Counted from the stretch's first letter, positions 24,911 through 34,039 are shown. The stretch: 55,818 nt of DNA from a bacterium 1XD21-70 (GCA_003669055.1 RAYB01000034.1:1-55818); one strand, 5' to 3'. Program-made: numbers and translations. Notes: generated by a model from the letters alone, not told the origin.

Positions 24911-25762
24911 TTATTTTTTGATAAATTCACTGGGCTTTTCTCCAAATTCCCGCTTGAAGGCCTTCAGGAAATTGGAATAGTCGCTGAAGCCGCATTCGGA
25001 GCAGGCTTCGGTGGCGCTTTTTCCGTATATCAGCATATTCCGGGCAATGGTCAACCGTTTTTTCATGATGAACTGGTAGAGGGACAGCCCGGTAAAATGC
25101 TTGAACTGGTGGCTGAGATGGTATTTGCTCAGGTAGAAGTGTTCTGCCAAGTGGTCAAGGTTCAAGTCTTGGTCATAATGGCTGTTGATGTAAGTAACGA
25201 CCTGGTTAATCTGTTCATTTTCTGTCACGTCGTGCTGGGCGGAGTCGGAGATCTCGTAGTAGGCGCGGCTGAGGAGGACAAGGATTTCCATGACAGAGGA
25301 GTAGGCCATAACCTGGTTGCCGAGTTTGTTGCTTGTCCGTTCCTGTTCTATGGTGCGGCAGGCGGACTGAATCCTTAGAAACTGGGTCTCATTGGGGCGG
25401 AAGAGGCGGTAATCCCGGTTGGTGGCATCCTGAAAGCAGGCGGTCAGGTCTTCTCCGATATCGCGCAGCCTGTTGAAAAAATTGTCGTCCAGCCAGATGA
25501 CGATTCGTTCGTAGGGGTGCCTGGAAGGGGTGATTTCGGGACGGTGGATATCGCTGTTATTAGTCAGGAGGATATCGCCGGGACGGAGTTTGTAGTTCCT
25601 CCCTTCGATCGTGTAATTCACGTCCCCGGAGAGGAAGATGTAGATCTCGTAAAAAGCGTGCTGGTGGAAATCAACGGCAGGGGGATTTAAGTCTTTGTAG
25701 TGGTGGTATTCATAATACCGTTCGTTCATGATTTGGCGGTAGGTAAATTCATCTATGTACAT
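24911..25762 (-). CDS. AraC-family transcriptional regulator, probable activator of uxuA/uxuB
   Basis: The 283-residue protein has an N-terminal cupin sensor (FHQHAFYEIYIFLSGDVNY and LRPGDILLTN) and a C-terminal double helix-turn-helix. The latter shows DLNLDHLAEHFYLSKYHLS and the AraC signature ending GFSDYSNFLKAFKREFGEKP. It is read divergently from uxuA with 154 bases between. The uxuA promoter has TATACT as -10 but no good -35, which fits activation by this protein. The inducer is probably a hexuronate or a breakdown product, by context only. Confidence 0.88.
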   Translation of the reverse strand: MYIDEFTYRQIMNERYYEYHHYKDLNPPAVDFHQHAFYEIYIFLSGDVNYTIEGRNYKLRPGDILLTNNSDIHRPEITPSRHPYERIVIWLDDNFFNRLRDIGEDLTACFQDATNRDYRLFRPNETQFLRIQSACRTIEQERTSNKLGNQVMAYSSVMEILVLLSRAYYEISDSAQHDVTENEQINQVVTYINSHYDQDLNLDHLAEHFYLSKYHLSHQFKHFTGLSLYQFIMKKRLTIARNMLIYGKSATEACSECGFSDYSNFLKAFKREFGEKPSEFIKK

Positions 25763-25916
25763 ATTTTATAAATTTTTCCTTGTTTTTTTCCTTGATTTGA
25801 ATTATACAGCAAGATTTACCATATTTCAAGATGGATCTGCCATGCGGAATTGCCGAAAATGTGATATACTATGTTTATAGGAATCAGGAAATCAACCAAG
25901 AAGGGAGAACCAATTT

Positions 25917-26984
25917 ATGCAGATGACGTTTCGTTGGTATGGCGAAGGGAATGACAGCATCACGCCCCAGGATATCAAGCAGATTCCGGGTGTGACCGGG
26001 CTGGTGTGGGCACTGCACCACAAGCAGGCCGGTGAGGTATGGACGGTGGAGGAGATTGAGGAGGCCCGCAGGCAGATTGAGGGCGCTGGCTTTAACATGG
26101 ATGTGGTGGAGAGTGTGAACGTCCATGATGATATCAAGATCGGCCTTCCTACCAGAGACCAGTACATTGAGAATTATAAGGAGACTTTGCGGAACCTGGC
26201 AAAGTTCGGGGTTAAGGTGGTCACTTATAACTTTATGCCGATCTTTGACTGGACACGGACAGATTTGTTCCATCCCATGGAGGACGGCTCTACGGCATTG
26301 TTTTATGAGAAGTCGAAAATCCAGGATGATTACAAGGAAATGGCCAAGTATATTCTGGAGAATCTCCATGGCATGACATTCCCGGGCTGGGAGCCGGAGC
26401 GTATGGCTCAGCTGGATGAACTGTTTGAGAAGTACCGCCCGGTTACCAAGGAGAAGCTGTGGGAGAACCTGAAGTATTTCCTGGAGGCAGTGATGCCAAC
26501 CTGCCATGAGACCGGAATCAAGCTGGCGATTCACCAGGATGATCCGCCGTGGGATATCTTTGGCCTGCCCCGTCTTCTGGTAGATAAGGAGTCCATCGGG
26601 CATTTCCTGTCCATGGTGGATGATGACCACAACTGCCTGTGCTTATGTTCCGGCTCCCTGGGCGCAAACCCAAAGAATAATGTGGCGGATATTATCCGAA
26701 CCTATTGTGACAGGATTGCTTTTGCCCATATCCGGAACGTGAAGCATTTCGCCAACGGGGATTTCACGGAGGCTTCCCATCGGGATTGTGACGGGGATAC
26801 GGGGATTCTGGAGATTATGAAGGCTTACCATGACTGCGGCTATCAGGGGTATGTGAGGCCGGATCACGGAAGGCATCTGTGGGGTGAAAAATGCCGTCCG
26901 GGCTATGGGTTGTATGACCGTGCGCTGGGAATCATGTATCTGTGGGGCTGCTGGGATATGCTGGAGAGGATGGACGAGAAGTAA
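25917..26984 (+). CDS. uxuA: Mannonate dehydratase
   Basis: The 355-residue protein is UxuA, which dehydrates D-mannonate to 2-keto-3-deoxygluconate in hexuronate breakdown. MQMTFRWYGEGNDSITPQDI, LAIHQDDPPWDIFGLPR and CLCSGSLGANPKNN are family hallmarks; the histidine and cysteine in the last two blocks bind the metal. RPDHGRHLWGE sits near the C terminus. AAGGGAG precedes the ATG. It pairs with uxuB and the divergent AraC regulator. Uronate isomerase, KDG kinase and aldolase and a transporter are not in this window. Confidence 0.95.
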   Translation: MQMTFRWYGEGNDSITPQDIKQIPGVTGLVWALHHKQAGEVWTVEEIEEARRQIEGAGFNMDVVESVNVHDDIKIGLPTRDQYIENYKETLRNLAKFGVKVVTYNFMPIFDWTRTDLFHPMEDGSTALFYEKSKIQDDYKEMAKYILENLHGMTFPGWEPERMAQLDELFEKYRPVTKEKLWENLKYFLEAVMPTCHETGIKLAIHQDDPPWDIFGLPRLLVDKESIGHFLSMVDDDHNCLCLCSGSLGANPKNNVADIIRTYCDRIAFAHIRNVKHFANGDFTEASHRDCDGDTGILEIMKAYHDCGYQGYVRPDHGRHLWGEKCRPGYGLYDRALGIMYLWGCWDMLERMDEK

Positions 26985-27050
26985 GTGATCTGACGCTACA
27001 ACGTCTGCGGCAGATGGAAAGAAAACTGCTGCAAATAACAGGAGGATTGC

Positions 27051-28664
27051 GTGAGGCGATCGAAAGGAGACAGGATTTTGGAGCTTTCATTAAAGTCAAT
27101 TCAGGATAAGGAAAACTGGAAGGGTTATCATCTTCCGGGGTATGACCCGGTAAAGATTGCGGAGAACACGGCGAAAAGGCCTCAGTGGATGCATTTTGGC
27201 TCGGGGAATATTTTCCGTATTTTCCCGGCGGTGATCTGCCAAAGGCTGATTGAGCAGGGGGAGATGGACACGGGGATTGTGTGCTGTGAAGGGTATGATG
27301 ATGAGATTATTACCAAATGCTTCCGCCCGTATGACAACCTGACTATCGGTGTGACGCTGAATCCGGACGGGAAGCTGGACAAGGAGATTGTGGCGTCCAT
27401 GGCGGACAGCCTGACCATGCTCCATGACAGGGAGCAGGTGGCGGGGGTCATGAAAGAGCCGTCTTTGCAGATGGTTTCCTTTACCATTACGGAGAAGGGA
27501 TATTCTCTGAGAAATGCAGACCATGAACTGGTCCCGGCGGTCGTTGCGGACATGGAGGCAGGGCCAAAGGACTGTAAGTCGTTTATGGCGCAGCTGACGG
27601 CCATGTGTATTGAGCGGGGGCGTGCCTGCGGGAAGCCGCTTTCCCTGGTGAGCATGGATAACTGTTCCCATAACGGGGAGAAGCTGCAGGCAGCAGTGAT
27701 GGAGATTGCCAAGGCATGGCTGGATAACGGGAAGATCTCTGAGGCGGATTATGGATATCTGGAGAAGGAGATTGCTTTCCCGTGGAGCATGATTGATAAG
27801 ATTACGCCGCGGCCGCATCCGGTAGTGGAGGAGCAGCTGATTGCGGATGGGGTGGAGGGCATCAGTCCTTTTGTCACCTCCAAACATACTTATGTGGCGC
27901 CTTTTGTCAATGCGGAGAAGCCTCAGTACCTGGTGATCGAGGATCAGTTCCCCAATGGCAGGCCGATGCTTGAGCATGCGGGGGTGATCATCACCAGCCG
28001 GGATATTGTCAACAAGGTGGAGAAGATGAAGGTGTGTACCTGCCTAAATCCGCTTCACACCTGCCTGGCGGTGTACGGGTGTATTCTGGGCTATACCTCG
28101 ATTGCGGAGGAGATGAAGGATCCGCAGCTGAGCCGGTTTATTGACCGGATGAGCCATGAGGAGGGGATGCCTTTTGTGGTAGACCCGGGTGTGATCAATC
28201 CGGAGGATTTCCTGAATGAAGTGTTAAAGGAGCGGTTCCCGAATCCCTTTATGCCGGACACGCCGCAGAGGATTGCCACGGATACGTCGCAGAAGCTGTC
28301 AATCCGTTTTGGGGAGACAATCAAGGCGTATATGGCTTCGCCGGACAGGGAGGCTTCGGAACTGAAGCTGATTCCGCTGGTGCAGGCGGGCTGGCTGCGT
28401 TACCTCATTGGGGTGAATGACAGCGGTGAGGCCTTTGAGATCAGCCCGGATCCGCTGCTTCCGGCTATGAAGGAACGGCTTTTGGGGATGGAACTGGGAA
28501 AACCGGTGGATAAGGAAAAGCTTCGCCCGGTTTTGTCAGACGCGACGATTTTTGGCGTGGATCTGTATGAGTGCGGCCTGGCAGAGAGGGTCATCGGATA
28601 TTTTGAGGAAATGATGGCCGGGCCGGGGGCAGTGCGGAAGGTTTTGGAGAGGTATGTGGGGTAA
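27051..28664 (+). CDS. uxuB: Mannitol dehydrogenase-family protein, probable D-fructuronate reductase
   Basis: The 537-residue protein belongs to the polyol-specific long-chain dehydrogenase family. HFGSGNIFR near residue 48 is the N-terminal nucleotide-binding motif, and KTHTY-like SKHTYVAPF plus CLNPLHTCLAVYG carry the conserved lysine and histidine region. It would reduce fructuronate to mannonate, the substrate of the upstream UxuA, using NADH. The GTG start has AGGAGG close by; a TTG at about 27077 with GGAGACAGGA is an alternative and would remove ten poorly conserved residues. It is 66 bases behind uxuA, so the two are probably one operon ending at the terminator near 28.7 kb. Confidence 0.85.
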   Translation: MRRSKGDRILELSLKSIQDKENWKGYHLPGYDPVKIAENTAKRPQWMHFGSGNIFRIFPAVICQRLIEQGEMDTGIVCCEGYDDEIITKCFRPYDNLTIGVTLNPDGKLDKEIVASMADSLTMLHDREQVAGVMKEPSLQMVSFTITEKGYSLRNADHELVPAVVADMEAGPKDCKSFMAQLTAMCIERGRACGKPLSLVSMDNCSHNGEKLQAAVMEIAKAWLDNGKISEADYGYLEKEIAFPWSMIDKITPRPHPVVEEQLIADGVEGISPFVTSKHTYVAPFVNAEKPQYLVIEDQFPNGRPMLEHAGVIITSRDIVNKVEKMKVCTCLNPLHTCLAVYGCILGYTSIAEEMKDPQLSRFIDRMSHEEGMPFVVDPGVINPEDFLNEVLKERFPNPFMPDTPQRIATDTSQKLSIRFGETIKAYMASPDREASELKLIPLVQAGWLRYLIGVNDSGEAFEISPDPLLPAMKERLLGMELGKPVDKEKLRPVLSDATIFGVDLYECGLAERVIGYFEEMMAGPGAVRKVLERYVG

Positions 28665-28694
28665 TGCCCGAATTAAGAAGGGATATCCTGTAAG

Positions 28695-28726
28695 GAATGG
28701 GGCAGCGGTGATACGCTGCCCCATTC
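28695..28726 (+). terminator. Rho-independent terminator after uxuB
   Basis: A perfect 13-bp stem, GAATGGGGCAGCG with CGCTGCCCCATTC, surrounds a six-base loop. The following bases are only moderately T-rich. The structure may serve in both directions. Confidence 0.8.
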
Positions 28727-28769
28727 TTAACCCCATTTCTTTCTGTCCTGATGAAAATTTATATAGGGC

Positions 28770-28967
28770 TTGACAAACCAATTTATTTCTGTTAGTTTAT
28801 ACAATAGTTATCGGAGGACTTATAAGCGTAAGTATAAGACCGGATAAGATAGCGGACATACGGTTTGTCGGAGGGTTGCTCTTACGTATGAGAGTGCCGG
28901 ATAAGAAAACCGTTCCTGTTCGTTTTTCTTATCCGGTTTTTTATTTGCAAAGAAGGAGGAAAAGGCA
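28770..28967 (+). promoter_or_regulatory. Promoter and attenuator-type leader of the MATE gene
   Basis: TTGACA at 28770 starts a likely promoter, with a poor -10 near 28793-28805. The leader then forms stems CTTATA/TATAAG and CTCTTA/TGAGAG and ends in a terminator: CCGGATAAGAAAAC at 28897-28910 pairs with GTTTTTCTTATCCGG at 28922-28936, followed by six T. CCGGATAAGA also occurs at 28840-28849 and could pair with the same 3' arm, giving an alternative fold. A 27-codon frame (ATG 28888, stop 28969-28971) runs through the terminator and overlaps the MATE start. This is the layout of ribosome- or ligand-controlled attenuation. The class is not recognised. Confidence 0.6.
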
Positions 28968-30305
28968 ATGAATTTACTAGATGGAAACATCAAACCAATC
29001 TATTTCAAGTATTTGTCTGCTGCCTTTGGAAGTGCAATGATTACTTCGGTATATTCACTTGTGGATATGGCAATGGTCGGACAATATCAAGGCCCGGACG
29101 GAACGGCGGCATTAGCTGTTGTTGCCCCTGTATGGAATATTATTTACAGTCTGGGGCTGCTCATGGGAATTGGCGGTTCTGTAATTTTTAGTACAGTCAG
29201 AGGACAGGAAACACAGAAAAGCGGAAACGAAAATGAGTATTTTACTGCTGCGGTTATAGGCTCTGTCATTCTTGCTTTCGTGTCATGGGCGGCAATTATA
29301 TTTTTTGACAAGCCAATCCTATTGTTTTTTGGCGCGGACAGCAGTTTGCTTTCATTGGCGGAATCTTATTTAACGCCAGTAAAAGCAGTTATTCCGCTGT
29401 TTTTGTTCAATCAAATGCTGGCGGCGTTTCTGCGGAATGACAATCACCCCGAACTTGCGACTGTCGGCGTATTAGCCGGGGGGTTGTTCAATGTTGTTGG
29501 CGATTACATTTTTGTATTTACTTTTGATATGGGGATTTTGGGTGCGGGACTGGCAACGGCAGCTGGCGCCGGGATTTCGTTTGCGGTTATGCTTTCCCAT
29601 TTCTGGTCTAAGAAAAATACGCTGGTTCTCCGAAAACCGACTGGAATTGTGGGAAAACTGAGGGAAATATCGGTTACCGGCTTCCCAACATTTTTTATTG
29701 ATATTGCAATGGGGATTTTGACAGTGCTTTTCAACCGTCAGATTATGAAATATTTAAGCAGTAATGCACTTGCTGTTTACGGCCCGATTATCAATGTAAG
29801 CACGATTGTCCAGTGCTGCGCTTATAGTGTGGGGCAGGCTGCACAGCCAATTATTTCTATCAATTTCGGCGCAAAGAAATGGCGGCGCATTAAAGAAACT
29901 CTGCGGTATGCCCTTTATACTGTTGGAGTGTTCAGTATATTTTGGACTGCCCTCAGTTTGATTTGCCCTAATTTGTACATTTACATTTTTATGAAGCCAA
30001 CAAAAACAATATTGGATATTGCGCCCGCAATAATCCGTTGTTATAGCATTTCGTTTATATTGCTGCCGCTGAATATTTTCTCTACTTATTATTTTCAGGT
30101 GCTGATGAAACCAAGAGCCGCTTTTTGTGTATCTGTTTTCAGAGGCTGCATTGTCAGCGGAATTTTAATTATGCTGTTACCGATTGCGGCAGGGGCAGAT
30201 TCCATATGGTTTGCAATGCCGATCACAGAATTATTAGTTGCCGTATATGCCGTATTTATGATGAGTAAATATACGAAAGCGTTATCAAAGCAGGAGGTTT
30301 CTTAA
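28968..30305 (+). CDS. MATE-family multidrug efflux transporter
   Basis: The 445-residue protein has 12 hydrophobic segments in two related halves and MATE-type N-terminal sequence (AMITSVYSLVDMAMVGQYQGP, read in part, then LGLLMGIGGSVIFS). It should export cationic or toxic compounds by exchange with sodium or protons. AGAAGGAGGAAAAGG lies upstream of the ATG. Transcription is probably controlled by the attenuator in the leader. Its A+T content is higher than that of uxuB and the OGG gene, which fits acquisition from elsewhere. The stop overlaps the start of a decayed kinase gene. Confidence 0.88.
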   Translation: MNLLDGNIKPIYFKYLSAAFGSAMITSVYSLVDMAMVGQYQGPDGTAALAVVAPVWNIIYSLGLLMGIGGSVIFSTVRGQETQKSGNENEYFTAAVIGSVILAFVSWAAIIFFDKPILLFFGADSSLLSLAESYLTPVKAVIPLFLFNQMLAAFLRNDNHPELATVGVLAGGLFNVVGDYIFVFTFDMGILGAGLATAAGAGISFAVMLSHFWSKKNTLVLRKPTGIVGKLREISVTGFPTFFIDIAMGILTVLFNRQIMKYLSSNALAVYGPIINVSTIVQCCAYSVGQAAQPIISINFGAKKWRRIKETLRYALYTVGVFSIFWTALSLICPNLYIYIFMKPTKTILDIAPAIIRCYSISFILLPLNIFSTYYFQVLMKPRAAFCVSVFRGCIVSGILIMLLPIAAGADSIWFAMPITELLVAVYAVFMMSKYTKALSKQEVS

Positions 30306-30611
30306 TGAACAAAATTATCACAGTAAGCCGGGAATTTGGCAGCGGCGGGCGAGAATTGGGGCGTAGATTGTCAGAGCAATTATAAAAGAACTGGCTGAAA
30401 ATCAGAGTGTGTGATTGTTGGACGTTGCTCTGATTATATCCTTAAAGACTACCAGCCATTCTGCATTTTTGTTTATGTAGATATGGAAAAGAAGAGAAAT
30501 CTCTGCCGCCAAAAAATACCTTCTGATGAACATTTGACAGACAAGGAACTAAAACACCAGATTGCTTTAATAGATAAAAAGCATTATCACATTTATAAGG
30601 AAGAGGAATTT
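30305..30611 (+). pseudogene. Remnant of a cytidylate kinase-like gene
   Basis: The ATG at 30305 overlaps the MATE stop and encodes MNKIITVSREFGSGGRELG, the P-loop start of the cytidylate kinase-like family, but TAA comes after 26 codons at 30383. Pieces of the C-terminal half follow in other frames: ELAENQS, then IVGRCSDYILKDY and CRQKIPSDEHLTD up to HIYK near 30600. Hence a large internal deletion and at least one frameshift have destroyed the gene. Such a kinase often follows this MATE type, so both probably arrived together. The last fragment is in frame with the downstream glycosylase, which can mislead gene callers. Confidence 0.75.
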
Positions 30612-31481
30612 ATGGTAACGATACAGACCGAAAATTTCAGCCTGGAACAGATCTGGCAGTCGGGGCAGTGCTTCCGCATGAACCAGACGGAAAAGGCTGT
30701 GGAGAATTTCCCTAAAGGACAGGCAACGGACTCGGGGACGGGGAGAGGGTATGAGATTATTGCGGGGCAGAGATACCTGGAGGCATTTTCCCTTGGGAGC
30801 AAGTGCATGCTTTCCTGTAACGGGGAAGAGTACGAGTCCTTTTGGAAAGGATACTTTGACCTGGAGAACAATTATGGAAGCTATATCAGCTGTATTGACC
30901 CTGAGGATGAGTATCTTTTATCCGCAGCAAGGCTGGGGTGGGGGATCCGTATCCTGAAGCAGGATCTGTGGGAAACCCTGGTTTCTTTCCTGATTTCGCA
31001 GCAAAACAATATCGTGAGGATCCGCCGCTGCATCAGTAATATCTGTAATCAGTATGGGGAGAAAAAAGTCAGCGGCAGGGGGAAGGAGTATTATGCTTTC
31101 CCTGGGCCAGAGGCTTTGGCAGGGCTTCACGAGGATGCGCTGATGGAGTGTAACCTGGGATACCGCAGCAAGTACGTGGTGCGGGCGGCAAAGAGCGTGG
31201 TATCGGGAGAGACGGATCTGTCCCGGATCGGTGGGATGGGATACCAGGATGCAAAGGCAGAACTTTTGAAGCTGTTTGGGGTAGGGGAGAAGGTGGCGGA
31301 GTGCATCTGCCTGTTTGCCCTGCACCATCTGGAGGCATTTCCGGTCGATACCCATATCAGCCAGGCTTTGGGGAAACATTACAAAAAAGGATTCCCCCAA
31401 AAGCGGTATCAGGGAATCCAAGGGGTGATGCAGCAGTATATCTTCTATTATGAACTGCATGGCGCCCGGGAGAAAGACTGA
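30612..31481 (+). CDS. 8-oxoguanine DNA glycosylase/AP lyase, OGG1-like
   Basis: The 289-residue protein has the OGG N-terminal domain (SLEQIWQSGQCFRM) and the helix-hairpin-helix GPD motif. K227 in GVGEKVAEC aligns with the catalytic lysine and D246 in FPVDTHI with the catalytic aspartate. It excises oxidised guanine from DNA and cuts the abasic strand. I chose ATG 30612 with AAGGAAGAGG upstream. A longer in-frame reading begins in the kinase remnant and is not real. It is the only repair gene in this accessory stretch. Confidence 0.9.
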   Translation: MVTIQTENFSLEQIWQSGQCFRMNQTEKAVENFPKGQATDSGTGRGYEIIAGQRYLEAFSLGSKCMLSCNGEEYESFWKGYFDLENNYGSYISCIDPEDEYLLSAARLGWGIRILKQDLWETLVSFLISQQNNIVRIRRCISNICNQYGEKKVSGRGKEYYAFPGPEALAGLHEDALMECNLGYRSKYVVRAAKSVVSGETDLSRIGGMGYQDAKAELLKLFGVGEKVAECICLFALHHLEAFPVDTHISQALGKHYKKGFPQKRYQGIQGVMQQYIFYYELHGAREKD

Positions 31482-31533
31482 GGATGCCCGGACAGTCCCG
31501 GAAAACCGGGTAGCGGCAGCCCGTCTAATTAGT

Positions 31534-32865
31534 TTATGAGGGGAATTTCTGGCATTCCCTGCGGTAAAAAAAGACAGACATTGCCATAGCGATGCACCAG
31601 CCTATAGGCCATGCAGACCAGATGCCGGCGGCAGAACCTGTCCAGCCGGAGAGAAGAAAGGCTAGGATTACCCGCAGGATCAGGTCAGTGAAGGTGGCGG
31701 CCATGAAGCAGCCCATGGCGCTTACGCCGCGGAGGATGCCGTCAGCCACCAGCTTGGCGGAAACGGCGAAATAAAAGGGGGAGAGGATCCATAAAAACTG
31801 CCTGCCTGTCAACAGGGCGGCGGCAGATTCCGTTTCCATAAACAAAAGCAGCAGATATCTGCCAAACAAAATATACAGAATGCAAAAGGGGATGCATAAA
31901 AGCCATACCATTTTTAAGCCGGCGCCAAAGCACTCCCGGATGCGGCCGTATTTGTGGGCACCAAGGTTTTGGGCGGAAAAATTGGAAATTCCGTTGCCGA
32001 TGGTGGTGAAAGAGGTGATCACCAGGTTATTTAACTTCACTGCGGCGGAATAGCCGGCCATGACAGAAGCGCCAAAGCCATTGATTACGCCTTGGATCAT
32101 GATGTTCCCTGCCGAGATAAAGCTTTGCTGCAAGATGCTGGGGATTGCGATGGCCAGGATTTTCTTCAAAATTCCCTTGTCAAAGCATGGAGGTTTTTCC
32201 TTCACCGGGATTTTGGCAAGCCGTGCCCGCACCGTGAGGACAGCCAGGATGCAGCTGATGCCCTGGCAGAGGAAGGTAGCCCAGGCTACGCCTGCCACGC
32301 CCATATGGAATGCTTTCACGAACAGGATGTCCACGGCGATATTGGAGGTGGAAGATGCGGCCAGGAAGTAAAACGGGGTTTTGGAATCGCCCAGCGCGGA
32401 GAATATCCCGGTTGCGATATTATAAAAAAACACAAATGGCAGCCCCCAGACATAGATATCCAGATAGAGCCGGGAGTCGGCAAATACCTCCCCGGGGGTC
32501 CGGATCCAATGCAGCAGCGGGACGCTTCCGAGGATACCGGCAAACATCAGCGCTGCACAGAGGGAAGCGCTGAAAATGCAGGCCGTTGACACGGCAGTTT
32601 TCAGCTTTCCATATTCTTTGGCGCCGAACAGCTGAGAGACAATGACGGAACAGCCCATATTGCAGCCAAAGGCAAAGGCAATAAAAATCAGTGTGATCTC
32701 GTAGCTGTTGCCGACAGCTGCCAGCGCATTTTCACCGATGAATTTTCCTGCTACCAGGCTGTCGGCGATATTGTACAGCTGCTGGAAAATAATGCTGCCA
32801 AACAAAGGGAGGCAGAACTGCCATAGTACGGTTTCTGGTTTTCCGGTGGTTAAGTCTTTGTTCAT
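31534..32865 (-). CDS. MATE-family efflux transporter, second copy type
   Basis: This 443-residue protein on the minus strand has the MATE fold with about 12 membrane segments. FQQLYNIADSLVAGKFIGENALAAVG (in part) and GCNMGCSVIVSQLFGAKEY at the N terminus are typical of the NorM/DinF-like branch common in Clostridia. It shares fold but little sequence with the MATE at 28968. AGAAAGGA precedes the start on the minus strand. It is divergent from a LysR regulator with 161 bases between, so the pair is probably a regulator and its target. Confidence 0.88.
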   Translation of the reverse strand: MNKDLTTGKPETVLWQFCLPLFGSIIFQQLYNIADSLVAGKFIGENALAAVGNSYEITLIFIAFAFGCNMGCSVIVSQLFGAKEYGKLKTAVSTACIFSASLCAALMFAGILGSVPLLHWIRTPGEVFADSRLYLDIYVWGLPFVFFYNIATGIFSALGDSKTPFYFLAASSTSNIAVDILFVKAFHMGVAGVAWATFLCQGISCILAVLTVRARLAKIPVKEKPPCFDKGILKKILAIAIPSILQQSFISAGNIMIQGVINGFGASVMAGYSAAVKLNNLVITSFTTIGNGISNFSAQNLGAHKYGRIRECFGAGLKMVWLLCIPFCILYILFGRYLLLLFMETESAAALLTGRQFLWILSPFYFAVSAKLVADGILRGVSAMGCFMAATFTDLILRVILAFLLSGWTGSAAGIWSAWPIGWCIAMAMSVFFYRRECQKFPS

Positions 32866-32959
32866 AGTGTGTGTCCTTTCTGGTTAAGCCTTTGTGGATG
32901 GAGGAATACAAGAGGGGGAGGAGGGACAGTAAAGATTCTGCTTCCCTTTGCGCCCGAAT

Positions 32960-33006
32960 CGTATTATAATACGGACGGAAAGATATGAAAAATACATATA
33001 ATGTAT
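32960..33006 (+). promoter_or_regulatory. Two palindromes in the MATE/LysR intergenic region, candidate LysR operators
   Basis: CGTATTATAATACG at 32960-32973 is a perfect 14-bp palindrome, and ATACATATAATGTAT at 32992-33006 is a near-perfect one that also overlaps a TATAAT-like -10. Both lie between divergent start codons and fit the T-N11-A rule of LysR sites loosely. Confidence 0.5.
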
Positions 33007-33026
33007 TATAGGAATATAAAAAATGT

Positions 33027-33914
33027 ATGGATATTAATTTTGAGTATTACAAAATTTTTTATTATGCGGCAAAATACCGCAACATGACAAAGGCGGCCGC
33101 CGCCCTGGGCAGCAACCAGCCGAATGTGACACGTATCATGAAGCTTTTGGAAACACAGCTAGGATGCAGGCTGTTCATCCGTGAAGCCAGGGGGATCAGC
33201 CTCACAGAGGAAGGGGAACGGCTCTTTTCCCATGTGGAGATTGCATACCAGCACTTGCTGAACGCACAAAAAGAGATCAGCAGGCAGGACTCATTGGGGG
33301 GCGGCACCGTGGAAATAGGGGCGACGGAAACGGCAATCCATCTTTTCTTATTAGATGCCCTCCGGGATTTTAAGAAGGAATATCCTGGGGTGAGGATCAA
33401 GATCCACAACCATGCCACGCCGGAAACCATGAGACAGCTAATCAGCGGAAAACTGGATTTTGCGGTGGTCACCACGCCCTTCGAGATGCCGAAAACAGTT
33501 TCCTGTGAAAAAGTGCTGGATTTTGAGGACATACTGGTAGGCGGCATGGAATACCGGCATTTGTGCGGGAAATCCTTGAGCCTGGAGGACTTTATACAAT
33601 ATTCCTGGATAGGCCTGGGCCGGGGAAGCGCGACCTATGAACTGTACCGGAATTTTTTGATTGAGAATAAGATTGACAGGGAACCGGATATGGAGGTGGC
33701 AAGTTCTGATTTGATGCTGCCGTTGATTGAAGGAAACCTGGGGATTGGGATTGTGCCAAAAAGGCAGGTGCTTCCGTTATTGGAGGAAAAGAGGCTGGTG
33801 CGGATACCGGTAAGCTTCCGGATCCCTGGGCGTTCCATCCGGATTGCGGCGGATAAAGGACGGGGGAGAGGGCTGGCGGCGGATACTTTTTATAGATATT
33901 TAAAGAACAGGTGA
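33027..33914 (+). CDS. LysR-family transcriptional regulator
   Basis: The 295-residue protein begins with the winged helix-turn-helix (YRNMTKAAAALGSNQPNVTR, then LETQLGCRLFIREARGISLT) and continues with a two-lobed effector domain (ATETAIHLFLLDALRDFKKE). Length and layout are standard. It probably controls the divergent MATE gene and itself through the palindromes between them. The effector is unknown. The ATG at 33027 has only a weak upstream GGAAT. Confidence 0.85.
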   Translation: MDINFEYYKIFYYAAKYRNMTKAAAALGSNQPNVTRIMKLLETQLGCRLFIREARGISLTEEGERLFSHVEIAYQHLLNAQKEISRQDSLGGGTVEIGATETAIHLFLLDALRDFKKEYPGVRIKIHNHATPETMRQLISGKLDFAVVTTPFEMPKTVSCEKVLDFEDILVGGMEYRHLCGKSLSLEDFIQYSWIGLGRGSATYELYRNFLIENKIDREPDMEVASSDLMLPLIEGNLGIGIVPKRQVLPLLEEKRLVRIPVSFRIPGRSIRIAADKGRGRGLAADTFYRYLKNR

Positions 33915-33988
33915 ACCCCGTGTCCGTTGAGGGCAACTGCAGAGGATAAGGGGGCGGATTTAAGGAGAAGTGCGGAATTGCTTTGAAT

Positions 33989-34039
33989 GTTAACCATTGT
34001 AAAAAAATGGTTGACAATATGGGCGGATTCGGTTATCAT
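33989..34039 (+). promoter_or_regulatory. BirA operator overlapping the bioY promoter
   Basis: GTTAACC at 33989-33995 and GGTTGAC at 34009-34015 form an inverted repeat with a 13-base spacer, the same geometry as the biotin operator of Bacillus subtilis. The right half overlaps the -35 TTGACA at 34011-34016; the -10 TATCAT follows at 34034-34039 after 17 bases. Biotinyl-AMP-loaded BirA would block this promoter. Confidence 0.9.

Noticed and set aside
24881..25378. Plus-strand open frame of 165 codons opposite the AraC gene
   Set aside because: It is the shadow of a clear AraC-family protein on the minus strand.
27096..27977. Minus-strand open frame of 293 codons opposite uxuB
   Set aside because: Shadow of a well-conserved dehydrogenase; G+C-rich genes often give such frames.
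30411..30611. N-terminal kinase domain fused to the OGG glycosylase
   Set aside because: The kinase part lacks its first half and the glycosylase has its own start and ribosome binding site at 30612.
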